From contig CAJINV010000003.1 of assembly GCA_905178155.1 (NCBI GenBank), positions 10,611,890 through 10,675,889 on the forward strand: a DNA stretch of 64,000 nucleotides, given 5' to 3'. Each line of letters opens with the position of its first letter. Within the stretch, counting starts at the first letter, position 1. The position numbers and the translations under genes are program-made. Below the pieces are notes generated by a model that was not told where the DNA came from, made no database searches, and saw nothing but the letters and a program-made list of their open reading frames with translations. Origin of the DNA: Amoebophrya sp. A120 (taxonomy: Eukaryota; Sar; Dinophyceae; Syndiniales; Amoebophryaceae). Shown here piece after piece: positions 10,456 to 22,306 of this stretch.

Positions 10456-13400
10456 ATGGCGCACGTGGAGTATCTACCTGCCGGTCGGACGACTGAGTTC
10501 CTGCCCGATCATCTAGTGCATACCATCGGACGATGGAGGCACAGCAACCACCAAAAAGTGCTTGCTTTGTTGAAGAATGGTCCCTGCTCCGCCGAGGAGA
10601 TGGCCTATGGTAAAAGTAGAAGAAAAGTAGTCGTGAGAGTAAGAAACTTCGGATTCGGCGAACACGTGCAGCATATTTTCTAAGGCCCTGCCGACTCATC
10701 AACATATTTAGCCTGCCTGCTTTTTGTTCCTAAACCTAAACCTCACGCACGCCCTCTCAGTGCAGGATAGATGATGACGATGACGATTAGCCTACTTGTT
10801 TTTTAATTTATTGTCATGATGTTGATCAAAAAACACACAAGAACATTTATCTCCAGCCCTGCGTCTAACCGGTTCGTTGGGCGAACAGCCGGAGTGTGAG
10901 GATAGCGGCACAGTGGGCATTGCGGGGTTGCTCGAACTGTGCGAGGCCTTCTGGATCCAGGTGAATGAGCATCTTGAGACTTACCCGATAAATGTGCAGA
11001 GCAAAATCCTTGACTCCGTTGCTATCCTGACGAAGCTGCTGCTGGATCCGAAGTGTTGCGGAGACGAGCTGCGCGCCGAAGAGAGCCTGCCGGCGCGGAC
11101 AAAGGCCACACTCGAACAGTTTCGCAGTGAAGTAGAGAACTGGTGGCCAAGCTTGCGACCAGCGCATCTTCCCCCGAACCAGGATGAGGGAGCAACCGAA
11201 GAGGATATTAGCGGCTTCGCTACTCCCGGGGAGGGTGTCGTGGTGCACAACAATGTTGTGGGGGCTACAACGAGTGGCGGCCGCTCATCCGTCGCGAGTT
11301 TTCACACGGCAATGTCGACACCGCCGGCGAGTTCGTCCAGCGCGGTGGCTGCGGGGCCGCTGGAGGTAGTGGGTGGGTCGTCGTCTTCCTCGGCGCCACC
11401 ACGACGCTTGTGCCTGATCACGCCCACAAAGTTTCACGCCGCCCAGGTCAAAGACCCGGGCCAGCGCGACGCGGAGCGCGAAGTCGAGTCGCGCTTTGCG
11501 CAGAGTTGGGCGCGGCACGACATCACCGCCCTTCTCACGGAAGAGGGCATGCGGGCGGACATGGAGGAGCGAGCGAAGCTCAAAGCCAGACTGATCAAGG
11601 ACCTCATCCTGCCTAATTGGAAAAAGCCCGTCGAGCTGTTGTTCGCGCAGCTCCGGCGGGCAGCCAGGCTGGACAATGGCGCCGGCAACGGCGAACACGA
11701 CAACCTGGCCGGTGCCTGTGGACACCTGGTTGGCGTCATCGCGCTCGCAACAAAGCACTGCGAGGACCCCAGGATCGCCACCGAGCTAGTGAGCTTTCTT
11801 GCGACGGGTATTGATCCGTTGCAGAAGATCGGAGTGCTGCAGTGCCGGTTACTGGTGTTGCTACTGCCTAATTGCGTCCTGCAGGAAACCATCGTTGACG
11901 GGCGGCTGTGGAGGTGGTGGGGGATTCTCGAGGAAGGAAAACTTGCGAAGTTTGACATGATGTGGTTTAAGGTGCTAGCCAGGTTCGCCAAAAACAGGTG
12001 GCGCGGCGGCCTTGCTTGTTGTGACGAGGAGGTGCAAGAGAAAGCGGCAACGGTGCTGGCGCGCAAGAGCACCTGGCTCTTCAATAAGGTGCTGCGCCGC
12101 ATGTGTCTACCGCTGTTCTCGCCGGTGGCCAGCACGCTCGACGCTGCCACGGCCCAGGCGAAGCTGGATACGTCCCGCTATGGCGAGACCTACAAGCTCC
12201 CGAACTCTTTGGAGCAATTGATGGGCCCGGTATCAACCTGGAAATTCGTCACCAAGTTTCTGGTCTACTCCTTGGAATCCGACCCTGGACTCGGAGTTGT
12301 TGCCGAGGACCCGAAAGGCTCTACTACTGCAAGGTCTTCTGACAAGCTTGCAGGTAGTGCAGCAGCTTCGCCCAGCACTACAACCTCGTCCTCAGCCAAC
12401 ATGTTGTATTGGCAAACCTTGGAGCTATTGCTTCGCCGCATTTTCCCCTACATTCAGGGAGACCGAGGCGAATGGTCCTGGCACGTGATGACTTTCATCT
12501 ACCTCCTCACCAATGCCTACGCTATGCGGGCGTCTCGCGAGCGCACCCGCGCGCGCGGCGCCGGTCGCCTGCTCCGAGCCCCATCAAAATCCAGGGAGCT
12601 GCCTTTCCTGTCTAAGGATGCAGACACGTACTTTTGCTTTCTCGTGGTTCCATTGTTGAAAAAGACCATGGTGCAGCGCGACGCGTACGCACAGCACGCG
12701 TCGCTGGACTCGCTGGCCCGGCTAGCACGGCTCACGAACGACGACACGTTGAAAGTTTCGCAAGTGTCCACAGAACTAGAGATCTCCATGGGCAGCGCGA
12801 CCGTAGATGAGGTTTTCAAGAAGTACAGTTCCAGTTTCTCGCTTTTCCACCAGTGGGACGTGGAGAATTCGCTCCACAGCCTCTTCTGCTCCGGTTTGGA
12901 GGTTTTGAACGACCCCAGTCAGGCGACGCGGATCAACGGCATCTTCCGGCTCTTCGCCAGGCTGATGCCTTCCGTGCTGCGGTTCTTCCCTTCCTTTGTG
13001 CCACAAATTCTGGACCTTATTCTAGTGGGTATCGACCCTACGGACTCCGCCAAGACGCTGGCGGTCGCCGCACTGATTGTAAACCTGTTCAGCTCCGTGC
13101 CCTGTCTGGACATCGGCGACCTCCCAAGCGAGCAGAAGTCCGACGCGACCGCCAGGGCACCGGCGCCGCTCACCTGCCGGGATGAGGCATATCCTGGCGA
13201 GATGGTGCTGCGAGTTGGCAGTTCTGTTAGTTCATCGTCTTCAGGAAGAAGTGGTGCTTCTGCAGATGTTGATCGCGCCTTTTGGGAGAAGTGGGAGGAG
13301 GAGCGCAAGTCCGGTGCTGTCATGGCATCCAGTGCCATGCCTGGGTTTGCACTGGACCTGTTCGACCGCAGTCTGCAGTACATTCTGGACACCTCGCTGG

Positions 13401-16400
13401 ATGGGGGCAAGAAGGGGCAAGCTTTGAACACCGGGCAGGCGCTCGACAAGGTAAACGGCAACCTGCTCTTTATCTGCAACTTTTTGGTGCTCTCCCAAAC
13501 GTCCACAAGCATCCAGAATCAGGTGCTCGAGCGGATGAAGGAGTTTGTGCAGGGAGAGATCCACAAGGACAAAATTAAGACGGTGAAGGGTCTGCTGCAG
13601 GCGATCGCGCGCGCCATGCCGGAAGCCGCACTCCGGGAGCTGTTGCCGCTGCTGGTGAAACGCATTGAGTCCGGGCGCAGCGGGCACGTAGAGGTGTTTT
13701 ACTGCATGAGTCTGCTGCAAGGTCTGGTGCGTTTAGTGGGAGGCACGGCCCTGCTGCCTTACCGCCAGGAGCTGGAGCGCGTCCTCAGCTTCGGTTTGAA
13801 CTACTGCAAGCAGTCCACCAGCGAAAAGGCCGCAGCAGTGAGTGGCGGCACAGACAACAGCAAGGAGAACCGCGCGGTTCACAAGGCTACCGCAAAGTTA
13901 TTTCGACGTCTCTTGGCCGCGCTCGGGAGCAGCTACATCGTGAACGACTTCCGCGTGGTCAGCGAAAAGGATTGGAGGAATGGGCTGACGCAGCAGCAGG
14001 TCCAGAACCTGTGGGCGCAAGTGCCGTGGTGGCGTTGCTTTCCGCTGCGCAAGCCGGTTTGGTACGTCCCAGGCGTGGAGGAGCTCGCGTGGGCTACGGA
14101 ACTCGGCAGCACAGTCGCCAGCAATATTCTTCATCTGGTGTGCGCCGCCTACGTCGGCGGGAGTGTTGCCGTCTCAGGTGGAACTACGACCAGCAATGCA
14201 AGAACAACGAAAGACGCTGCAGATGCTCCTCCCCCATCCGCTGATGCGATGGATGTGGACACGCCAACGCCCGGAGCGCAGGGAGGTGGTTTTTTCAAAA
14301 GATGCAAAACTGCCGCTGCCTGGATCGAGGAGCTGCTCGAAACGCCAGACACGCCATGCGATGCTGCAAAATCGAAGGACACTGGGGACTGGGAAGCGCT
14401 GAAGGACGACGCATCATCCATAACATTCGAATCACACACAGAAACACGCACCGAATTCCGTCGGGCGTTTAAAGTCATTCACCAACTTGCCGAATCCAGT
14501 GGCGCCCCGGGTTTGCGGCTGGTTGGTGGGTGCAAGGAGGACTTCGACTTGCTGGAGAGTGAGCAAAGCCAAGTTGCTACGGCGGGAGCTGGTGGAAAGA
14601 GGAACGCAAGTCGGGTTCAACTGCTGCGCAACTTTTCTCGGCAACCCTTTCTCCTCGCGGACCGGGTGCTCAGCCTTTTCAAGGCCTTGCTGCGAGGGGG
14701 ACACGCACTCTGGGCTGACGAGCTGACCGACTACAAAATCTGGACGGCGCCGCAGTCGTTTCCACACTTCTTCGAGCCACTCGCGATTGCCATGCGCCTC
14801 ATGCTTGAAAAGGGCCTGATGGGAAGTAATGCGGAGACGGTCGCGGTCTCCGAAGAGCTCGATGCTGCACTTCTTCACGCGGGGGACCCGCCAGCGGGGC
14901 AAAGCAAGTTGGCAACGACATCCGCAGCATCGTCCTCGTCGGCCGCTGCTGCCACTACATCCACAGCAGCTTCGCTAATGCCGCTCCCCTCTGCCGTGGC
15001 GGGTACGGGGCTCACGTCTCCCCAGGTGACGAAAAAGTACTTGCGCTGCGTTGCGGAGCTGTGGATGAACCAGATCCCCTGCAACTCAGGGTCGCTGTTC
15101 CGCACGAAGCGACCAGCGGGCAGCCAGCGCGGCGACCCGTTCTTGACTTGGTACATGAATCTGTTCGGCGAGTCAGTGATCTATTCCCTGAAAATTAACC
15201 ATCCCCGCCCAATTTGTCAGGCGAAATATGTACGGAAATTCTTTGCTTTTCATGCGGTTGAAGGTCGCCGAAAATGCTTCCTCGCCCACCCTCCGGGGAG
15301 GGGATCCTTGGCCTGTGGAGCTGGCTGCGGGTGTCCACTACATGATGACGATGATTCAAAAAATGGATGGTAATGGTTAATTTTCAGGGAATATGATCTC
15401 GCAGATGGCGCAGACACACTATCTGGCGAAGCACCGCGACGTCCCAAGGCTGTGGTGGACGCAGAAACTCTGCGTCACCGTGGACAGCCACTCCGCCGAT
15501 CGGGTGATGGCGGGCTACACCTATCAGGGGCAGCGGCGGCATCTGTGCGAGCTGTTACTGGAAATCTCACTCGGGTCGCCGGACGCGCAGATCCGGCAAC
15601 GGGCCCAGGGTCTGCTCAGTCGCGGGGCGCGAAAGCACATCGGTGCCAAAGGCTCCCTGGCGCAGAACTTTGCGGTGCGGCTGCGCGGAGTCAAATACCA
15701 GATGCAGGGGCTTCTGCGGCAAATCGACTTCTCCGAAGAGCAGAAGAAGGCATTTGCAAACCAGCTCAACGGGATCTCATTCACGGTTGGTGGAACCATG
15801 CGAAGCATGCTGATCACCCTGTGGCGCGGAAGAGGCCGCGCGTCCGCAGCATTTTGCTACAAGCTGATGGACCTCCTGTATCATCTCTCGATTTCGCACC
15901 AGTCGAGCAAAGAGGTCGTGAAGACCACTGTTATGGGATTGTATTCAGTTTTGAAATCGACAAAGTTGGAAGATTCTGCAAAAATGCACAAAATCAAATT
16001 CAAAATCGACACCAGTTTATTTGTTGTTGTGGCCCTACAATTTCTGTTTCTAGTAAGCGCATGACATTAGATTTCGTCGCACCTTGTTCATACAATTTGT
16101 CAGGCTGAGGCTGTTTCATTGGGCGGCAATTAGAAAATGAAAACCTGTTTCCGTGGTCAACAAACATGCAACTCCCGTACAGCTGTAAGTATCTGTGTCT
16201 CTGACGCATGTCCCTAAACAGGCTCACAAGCAGCCTTATAAAATAAATTCATGGCACTTGGCATTTCATGCGTTGCAAATCAGTTCTTCATCGGCTTTGT
16301 CAATTTCGAGCCTGGCGCCTCCACAAGTGTGCTACAGCGAGTATTTTGCTGTGTCGACGCGTGGATTGTATGAAGGAAAAGCACTAGTGATCATCTTCCG

Positions 16401-19400
16401 GACTGCTGCTACTCCCAAATAGAAAAAAGCGAGTTGGTTGCCACCTGCTTAACTCCTTTCGTGATGCAAAACGCCCCCCTCCAAACAAAATCACTCGCGG
16501 CTGCATGGAAATGCGCGATTTTTGATGTTGTATTGTATGCAAATCCGCGTGGCAGAGGACTGCGGCTTTTTGCAGGGCTGTCATCTGCAGCTGTCCTTAC
16601 GATCAGCACTCGCTTCTCCTTTATAGACTGAGCACCGCGACCGGCCGTGCTATACCAAAAAACGAAAAATGCGGGAAAGCGTTGCCGTATCGCCTGACGA
16701 CGATGACCAAGAAAGCAAAGGCCGAACAAATCTGTTGCTGGATAGCCAGAGCCCTTGGAAGGTAAGTAAGAAGTTCCCTTCAGATTACGATGAACAACAC
16801 CTCTGAGTCTGAGCAGCTTCAGATAGTATTTATTCTGTCATTGTATACTATACATAGATAGAGATACTATGCTTACGATTATGATACGTCAGAACAGGGT
16901 ATAGATGCTCTTGATTGCTGTGATCAACGCCAACGGCAGTTCCGAAGTACTTCTCATCGAAGAAAACTGCGCAAGAACCGCAAACATCTATGTATAGTCC
17001 TCGCAGCGTGGTTATTTTTTGTGTGCTTCGTTGATATGTAACAAGGAAATGCAAGAGGAACACGTCCACGAACAATGCGCAAACAGAGAAGCAAGCGGAA
17101 TGTTTTTCGTGATTTTCACACAGATCGAGGACTTTTTGGAGATTTTTCGACGACCGGACTGCCACTGGCGTGTCAAAACCGTGTTGCTGGTAGTGGCTAT
17201 GGTACTTTGCCACCACGCAGATGGGCCGGAAAACTTATGGGAGTTGATCCTGAGGGAAGCGATTCCGGTACTTCAACCCACAGCGCAGCAGGGCTTGATC
17301 CGCGCGAGCGTGCTGGCGATGGTGTTCGGGTTCCGAAAGCACCCTGGTTTGGTTCGCCTGGTGCCGGATTGCTACCCCGGTGGTTGGGACGCCTTTTTTG
17401 CCGCCGCCGCAGAGGCACTGCCACAGTTGGCGCGGAACGTGGCAGGGACAGGTCAGGACCCTACACGGGGCACGTTTGACGCGATGCGGTCTTTTCGTGT
17501 GACCTTCCCCACCTCCTGGATCCGGCACAGCGGGGCAAACTTTTCGACCTGCAACGCGCTGTTCTGGCAGACGGTCGTTGCCGCTATGCTGAAGCAAGGT
17601 GACGCACTCGCCGCCGTGGTCGAAAATGGGACCAAGACGATTGCGGCGTTCTGCGCGGCAAAACCCATGCAAGAAGAACACTACCACACCGCGGTGATAG
17701 AAGTCACCGCGGGTGTGCTCCGCGCGGCGCGAAAGGTGCCCGACTCGGTGAAGCAAATGTGGGCCGTGCTGCATTCCGTGCTCCGCACCGAGATCCTCAC
17801 GTGCAGCAAAGAGGCGCAGAGCGACTGGGCGGATTGTTTTCGGTACATCGTGACCGGTACCAGCAAGAAACTCCGCCTTCCTGCTGGAGAGGATGGCGGA
17901 GGCCATGCCGTCAGCATCGGTATCCAGCGCAAAGAACATAGTAAGTATTTGGACTTGGAGTTGCATGATGTTGTTTTTCTTCCTTATTGCTGGTGGCGGA
18001 AGTAGAAATAGAAATACGTCGCGCAATGCGCGCCTCAAAGGCCCATATACATAGTTGTACTTTTGCGACGAATACGATACTTTGATGGCTTTTGCAGGCC
18101 GAGTTTGTGTACTAACCATGATCTGAGAAAACAGTGGCGATTCGATGCATACGGTCTTGTAAAAGAAGAAAGGCGCCGCAGAAGGACGGACCATTGTCAT
18201 GCTGCGCTTTTGTGCGAAAATAATGAATAAAGGATTTACGACGTTGTGCCTGAGAGACTATTCTTTCCCGCTGGATAACAGTCCACGCAGTGCCGCTACT
18301 AAACTTCGCTATGCGTGGGCTGGAAAATGAGGCGAAGAGCCCGCCGGAGCATGCGGTGCTGGTTCCGATTCCCGACGACGAGTGTACCGTGACCAACCTG
18401 GAGGAGGAGGAGATCGCGGCAGAGAGCTCGTTTCTACAGGTGAAAAAAATGCGGCTGCGATTGGCAGTGATCATTGAGGTACTCACTTTGCCACAAAACT
18501 TGCCACCAGAGTGGGGGCCCGCTATCCTTTCCATTTTCCGACACGCTCGGGCGAGGCTCGCGCACCCCTTGAAGAACTTGCGGGAAGAAGCTGCGCGCGT
18601 TGTGTCAGGCTTTCTGCGACTGGGAATCGGCTCTCGGCTTAACACTGGGGAGGCTTGTATCGAACAGCCCGGTGGGAAATCGACAGAATGAAAATGGAAC
18701 GTGATTGAGATTGTGAAGCAAAAAAATTGTGGACGACAGCATTCCTTGTGTAAGTACGTCGTAGCTTCCAAGCAGCGCATGACAAGCATGCAGACCCAAT
18801 TACGCAGTTGTCGTCAAAGAACAAAGACGACTTCTGCCTGTGTCGTGCTCCTTCGCAGCTCTATTCCTCACCGTGAACTTGCTTTCAGTCGGCTTCGCTT
18901 GCCTCGCTTTCAATTTCAGAAATTGTTCGAGCCATTTTTATTTTACAAAATGGCCTGCTCCGTCCTGCATTACAAATTGAAATTATCTTCTTGCTGCATG
19001 TCTGCAACGAAAAGACGAAATGCATTTGGATTTGCTTAACGGTTTAGGGTTTAGGGTTAACGGAGGCCATTTCCATTGTGAGAATTTTCCATCTGACGCC
19101 TCTATAGGCTGGATTAAGATCCCGGGTGGAGTCTGCATGGCAATCACAGACGACGTCCGCGAAACTACACAGAGGCTGGCCGAGAAGCTGCGCGAAGACT
19201 TGCAGCAACAGCAGGACGGAGGTGCAAATAGTCCAGTCAAAAAACCAGGTATGTCTTGTTGAAAAGGATTTGCTTCGATTTTCATTTCCTAGCCGCATCA
19301 ACATCACTGTTGTAAAGATCCTTGTTAATAATTATATTTGACGACCGCGAGGAGCAGGATGAGGAAATATTGATATTCGTGCCCTACGAGGCTTGTACTA

Positions 19401-20843
19401 AAGTTGTGGCTGTGGGGGCGGTTTATTTTTCACTTTTAGGTTCTCCTTTTCTCTGACTGTATCCGTTCAACACTGGTAGGTGAACAACAGTTGGCTCACC
19501 ACTTTGACTGTGGCATTAAGATGAAGACTGCGAGTGTGGCTGTAAGTTCTTACAGCCACACTCTCACTCGCAGCCTTCAGTAGGTGGTTGTCGTTGTTAT
19601 TCTATAATCATTAACAATAAATCAGGTGTGGTCCACAACGCGAACGACATCGACAAGGCAGGGGCACCGACGTCTTCCAGTGGTGGCGACACAGGTAACA
19701 GCCCTACGAAGACTGGCATGAAAGAGCTACAACGCAAGCCCCACGTGAACGAGTCGATGGGGGTTTTGCACGTTTTGATCCATGCCGTCAGTGCAGGAAA
19801 GGCTTTCGCGCTAGACGACTGCTTCTTGAATTTTGTCGTATTGTGTTCGACGCACCACGACCAAGATCTCCGCGGACTGGGATGGATGGTCTTGGCACAA
19901 GTTGCGTCGGCTGTACCCCCGAACCGTGCTCTTCTTCAGACATCAGAGATGCAAACCTCGACCTCGTCGTCCTCCCTCTCCACAGCGGACGACATTTTGG
20001 AGGCCTACCAGGCGAAAAGGCTGCAAAAATTGGTGCAAGAGTTGATGGTGGACCGATGGCCGACGTGGGGCAGCAAAGAGCGCGAGAAGGTGCTGTTGTT
20101 TGTCTCGCTTCTGTGTTTAGCAAACGTAGTGGTGTACGATCTGCTTCCGGAAACCCAAAGCGTTTGCGTCTCGGTCGCAGAGGCAGCCCTGCTAGATGCT
20201 AAGCCGGACGTGAAGTTTGCCGCGAAGCGCCTGCTCACAGCCCTCTTTCTGGCCGAGGAGCAAACCAAACTCTTGCCGAGATACCGGGTACAGTTACTTT
20301 ACTTTATGCATGATCTTTTATATTTATTATTTTCTCATTTCATCTGTGCACCAGAACTAGATCCACATGTAGTCTCCATTAATACGTGTATGACAAACAT
20401 GTTGTTGAACCTTTACGCTGGCATAAATTTCACACGACTCATTCGTAATTCCAACGTTTCAGGGTGCGTCACCCGGAGCCGGTGTGGCAGGCAAAAAGGC
20501 AGACGAGGGGGCTTCTACAAAACCTGAACAAGGTTTGTTAGCAAGCTCAGGAGCGCTCACACCTCTCCAAACGGTGCAGTGTTTGGTGATTCTGCTTTAC
20601 GTGAGCATGGACTTTGGTTCCCCGAAACAGTTTACCGGCGGTGTTATTGAGGCTCTTGCGCCCTTCGGAAACGGCCGAAAGTTTCAACAGACTATTTTAA
20701 CTGAGGTTCAGAACGCCTTTCAGGCTTTTTTGAAAAACCAGCAGCGCAGTGATATGACCTGGCGGGAGTGCAGGAAAAAATTGTCTGCCAAGCAGCTCGA
20801 CCTCGTGGACGCGTATAAGGGCAAGTTGAGCTACTTCAGCTAG
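10456..20843 (+). CDS. PSME4: Proteasome activator PA200/Blm10 (PSME4 family), 9 exons
   Basis: PA200/Blm10 is a giant HEAT-repeat solenoid that caps the 20S proteasome, mostly in the nucleus, and opens its gate. Exons: 10456-10609, 10857-15181, 15399-15935, 16672-16761, 17124-17940, 18282-18671, 19108-19248, 19626-20287, 20463-20843. Phases agree throughout and the total is 7,497 nt (2,498 residues), longer than human (~1,840) or yeast (~2,140) because of Ser/Ala/Thr-rich insertions. Family features include TYQGQRRHLCELLLEISLG, the SFRVTFPTSWIRHSG block and a C-terminal block with MTWRECRKKLSAKQLDLVD before the end SYFS. The tail resembles the HbYX-type proteasome-docking end but has Phe where Tyr is usual. 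Exon 2-3 is joined at a TSD rather than at GT-AG; the 15935/16672 junction is also TSD-like (ATG) and less certain. Other junctions are ordinary GT-AG. Confidence 0.88.
10729..10743 (-). repeat. Interstitial telomere-like repeat in PA200 intron 1
   Basis: The sequence CCTAAACCTAAACCT is two and a half units of a CCTAAA-type motif, the complement of the plant/dinoflagellate-type telomere word (one C short of CCCTAAA). It sits in the first intron of the PA200 gene, and a TTTAGGG version is found in another intron of the same gene. Confidence 0.55.
15182..15393 (+). mobile_element. Introner element (family A, copy 2) inside PA200
   Basis: The 212-bp insert is bounded by the perfect inverted repeat TATTCCCTGAAAATTAACC (left) and its complement GGTTAATTTTCAGGGAATA (right). 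It is flanked by TGATC at 15177-15181 and 15394-15398. Excising the element with one TGATC joins GAG TCA GTG ATC to TCG CAG ATG, restoring the PA200 frame (ESVISQMAQ). No GT-AG pair does this. The left end also has CCAATTTGTCA, shared with the element at 4868. This fits the introner elements reported from Amoebophrya: introns with TIRs and TSDs. Confidence 0.85.
19041..19060 (+). repeat. Interstitial telomere-like repeat in a PA200 intron
   Basis: GGTTTAGGGTTTAGGGTTAA contains two complete TTTAGGG units, the telomere repeat of plants and many dinoflagellates. It lies in the intron 18672-19107. Together with the copy at 10729 it may mark past telomere-type repair of double-strand breaks. Confidence 0.65.
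19532..19563. repeat. Perfect hairpin in a PA200 intron
   Basis: GAGTGTGGCTGTAAG is followed, after two bases, by its exact complement CTTACAGCCACACTC: a 15-bp stem inside intron 19249-19625. The flanking CTGC and GCAG extend the pairing after a small bulge. Possibly a remnant of an intron-forming foldback element. Confidence 0.75.
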
Positions 20844-21005
20844 GAGGACTATGTAGCACTGCTTCTAGCGAAGAGCTCACTGAGTAATTGCATAAAACGA
20901 AAAATTTAGGCTAATATAATTCTTCTGACGTCTACTTGTACTTCAGATGACCTGCGAAATCACAATCAAAGGCAGGAATCTCTTATAGGAAGTTCGACCG
21001 GATTG

Positions 21006-22230
21006 CAGAAGAAGGCCCTCAGCATCAACTACACACGTGACTGCTCGCGTTTGTTGTGCTGCTGGCAGTGGTCGTGTATTGAATTCTGTTGCTTACAAGC
21101 AAGAACATAGACACAGACCATTGCTGTTGAGACACAGAGACAGACCACCAGCTACTTACAAGCAGGAACATAAATAGCACGCTAAACAGTTACTCGATCG
21201 CCTCAAGAAGCGAGCACCCGATCGATTTCTGTGGCTTTTCGATGCAAGTGCTCGGGCCGCAGAGGTTGTTTATGAATCGAGTAGAAGATACAGAGAATGA
21301 GAAATGATTTTCGTGGTCAACCATATGGGTTTACGTTTAGAAAAATATACAGGAAAAAAGGATTTTTTTCGGTGCTATAGATTTCAACTACAATCATTTG
21401 TCTGTGATGGGCAAGAGCAAGTGTGAAAAGGCTCCTCGTAAGCAGCTGACAAATGATACTGTATCGCATGACCCACGGGCAAGCGCACAGCATTGTTTTC
21501 TTATTCTTCGTAATTATTTAATCAACCTCGAAATCGAAAACAAAAACGATGAGCAACACAAAAGCGCGTAGTAGTTTTACATACAAGTGGTTAGAATTAC
21601 CTATAGGCACGATGGCGCAAGGAGCGCGCATTGGAAGAGAGAAGGCACGGGGAGGCCACGAGCGGCCCTCCTCTCATCGATCAGGCACGTCGACCAGACG
21701 AGAGGTGACGTTGGCTTTCAGAAATCATCTGACTGCAGATGCATACATTTTGCTTATGCAGCACAATTTAGATTTTCAAAATCAATTTTCATTTTTGGAT
21801 TGCCCGTGCTCGCTCCCCAGCGCGACGGACAGGCATAAAGCAGAGCTGCTACCCGAAAAGAAGCTGAAGTGCTGAGTAGCTCTCTTTTTTGCTGTGCGTC
21901 TTCTGTAGCGCCGCCCTTGTTTACCTGCTCGCGATTCGCCCGGGAGGCGGGAAGCGTGTTGCTTCATCCAAGTTTTCTTTCGCTGACGCTGGTCGTGTTC
22001 CCACACGGTGCGGTCTTTCCTATCGACAAGATTTTCGAGTAGTTCAGTCTGATTCGACGAAAGCGAAAACGAAAGGGTAGACCAGAGCTTGTTGTAATAC
22101 ATAAAGATATTGATTTGTAGTAGTTGCAGTTGAGAATGGGATGATACAGTGTCAGTGAAAAATCATAGCGCTAGTGATTTTGGTGTTTATCATCTTTGTT
22201 TTCACAGACTTTGATATAGATGATGAAGTA
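21006..22230 (+). repeat. Long direct repeat, left copy (about 1.2 kb)
   Basis: This block is repeated in the same orientation at about 23993-25090, on the other side of the GT29 gene. Shared words include CATCAACTACACACGTGACT, ACAAATGATACTGTATCGCA, CGGGCAAGCGCACAGCATTG and TTTGTTTTCACAGACTTTGA. The left copy has an extra stretch near 21098-21238 that itself contains a duplicated CTTACAAGCA motif. Divergence is substitutions plus small indels, so the duplication is not very recent. Ends are approximate. Confidence 0.85.
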
Positions 22231-22288
22231 CTTTGTTTTCACAGACTTTGATATAGATAAATCATAAATATTTTTTGTTTTCACAGAA
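22194..22288 (+). repeat. Short tandem motif upstream of the GT29 gene
   Basis: The word CTTTGTTTTCACAGACTTTG occurs at 22194 and 22231 (each extending into ATATAGAT), and a partial third copy (TTTGTTTTCACAGAA) at about 22275. The spacing is about 37 bases. The right-hand long repeat has a single copy near 25066. Each copy looks like a polypyrimidine tract ending in CAG and could serve as cis or trans splice acceptor just before the GT29 start. Confidence 0.7.
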
Positions 22289-22306
22289 GCTGGCACAGTG
22301 GCATAG

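Larger units (their letters stand above)
20844..22306. other. Spacer between PA200 and the GT29 gene, mostly repeat
   Basis: No supported gene. From about 21006 almost the whole spacer is the left copy of a long direct repeat described separately. Frames such as 21549-21875 are not conserved as proteins in the right copy, where the reading frame is broken, so I treat them as non-coding. Confidence 0.55.

Noticed and set aside
21549-21875. 108-residue frame inside the left long repeat
   Set aside because: The corresponding sequence in the right copy is interrupted by indels and stop codons, so it is not maintained as a protein.
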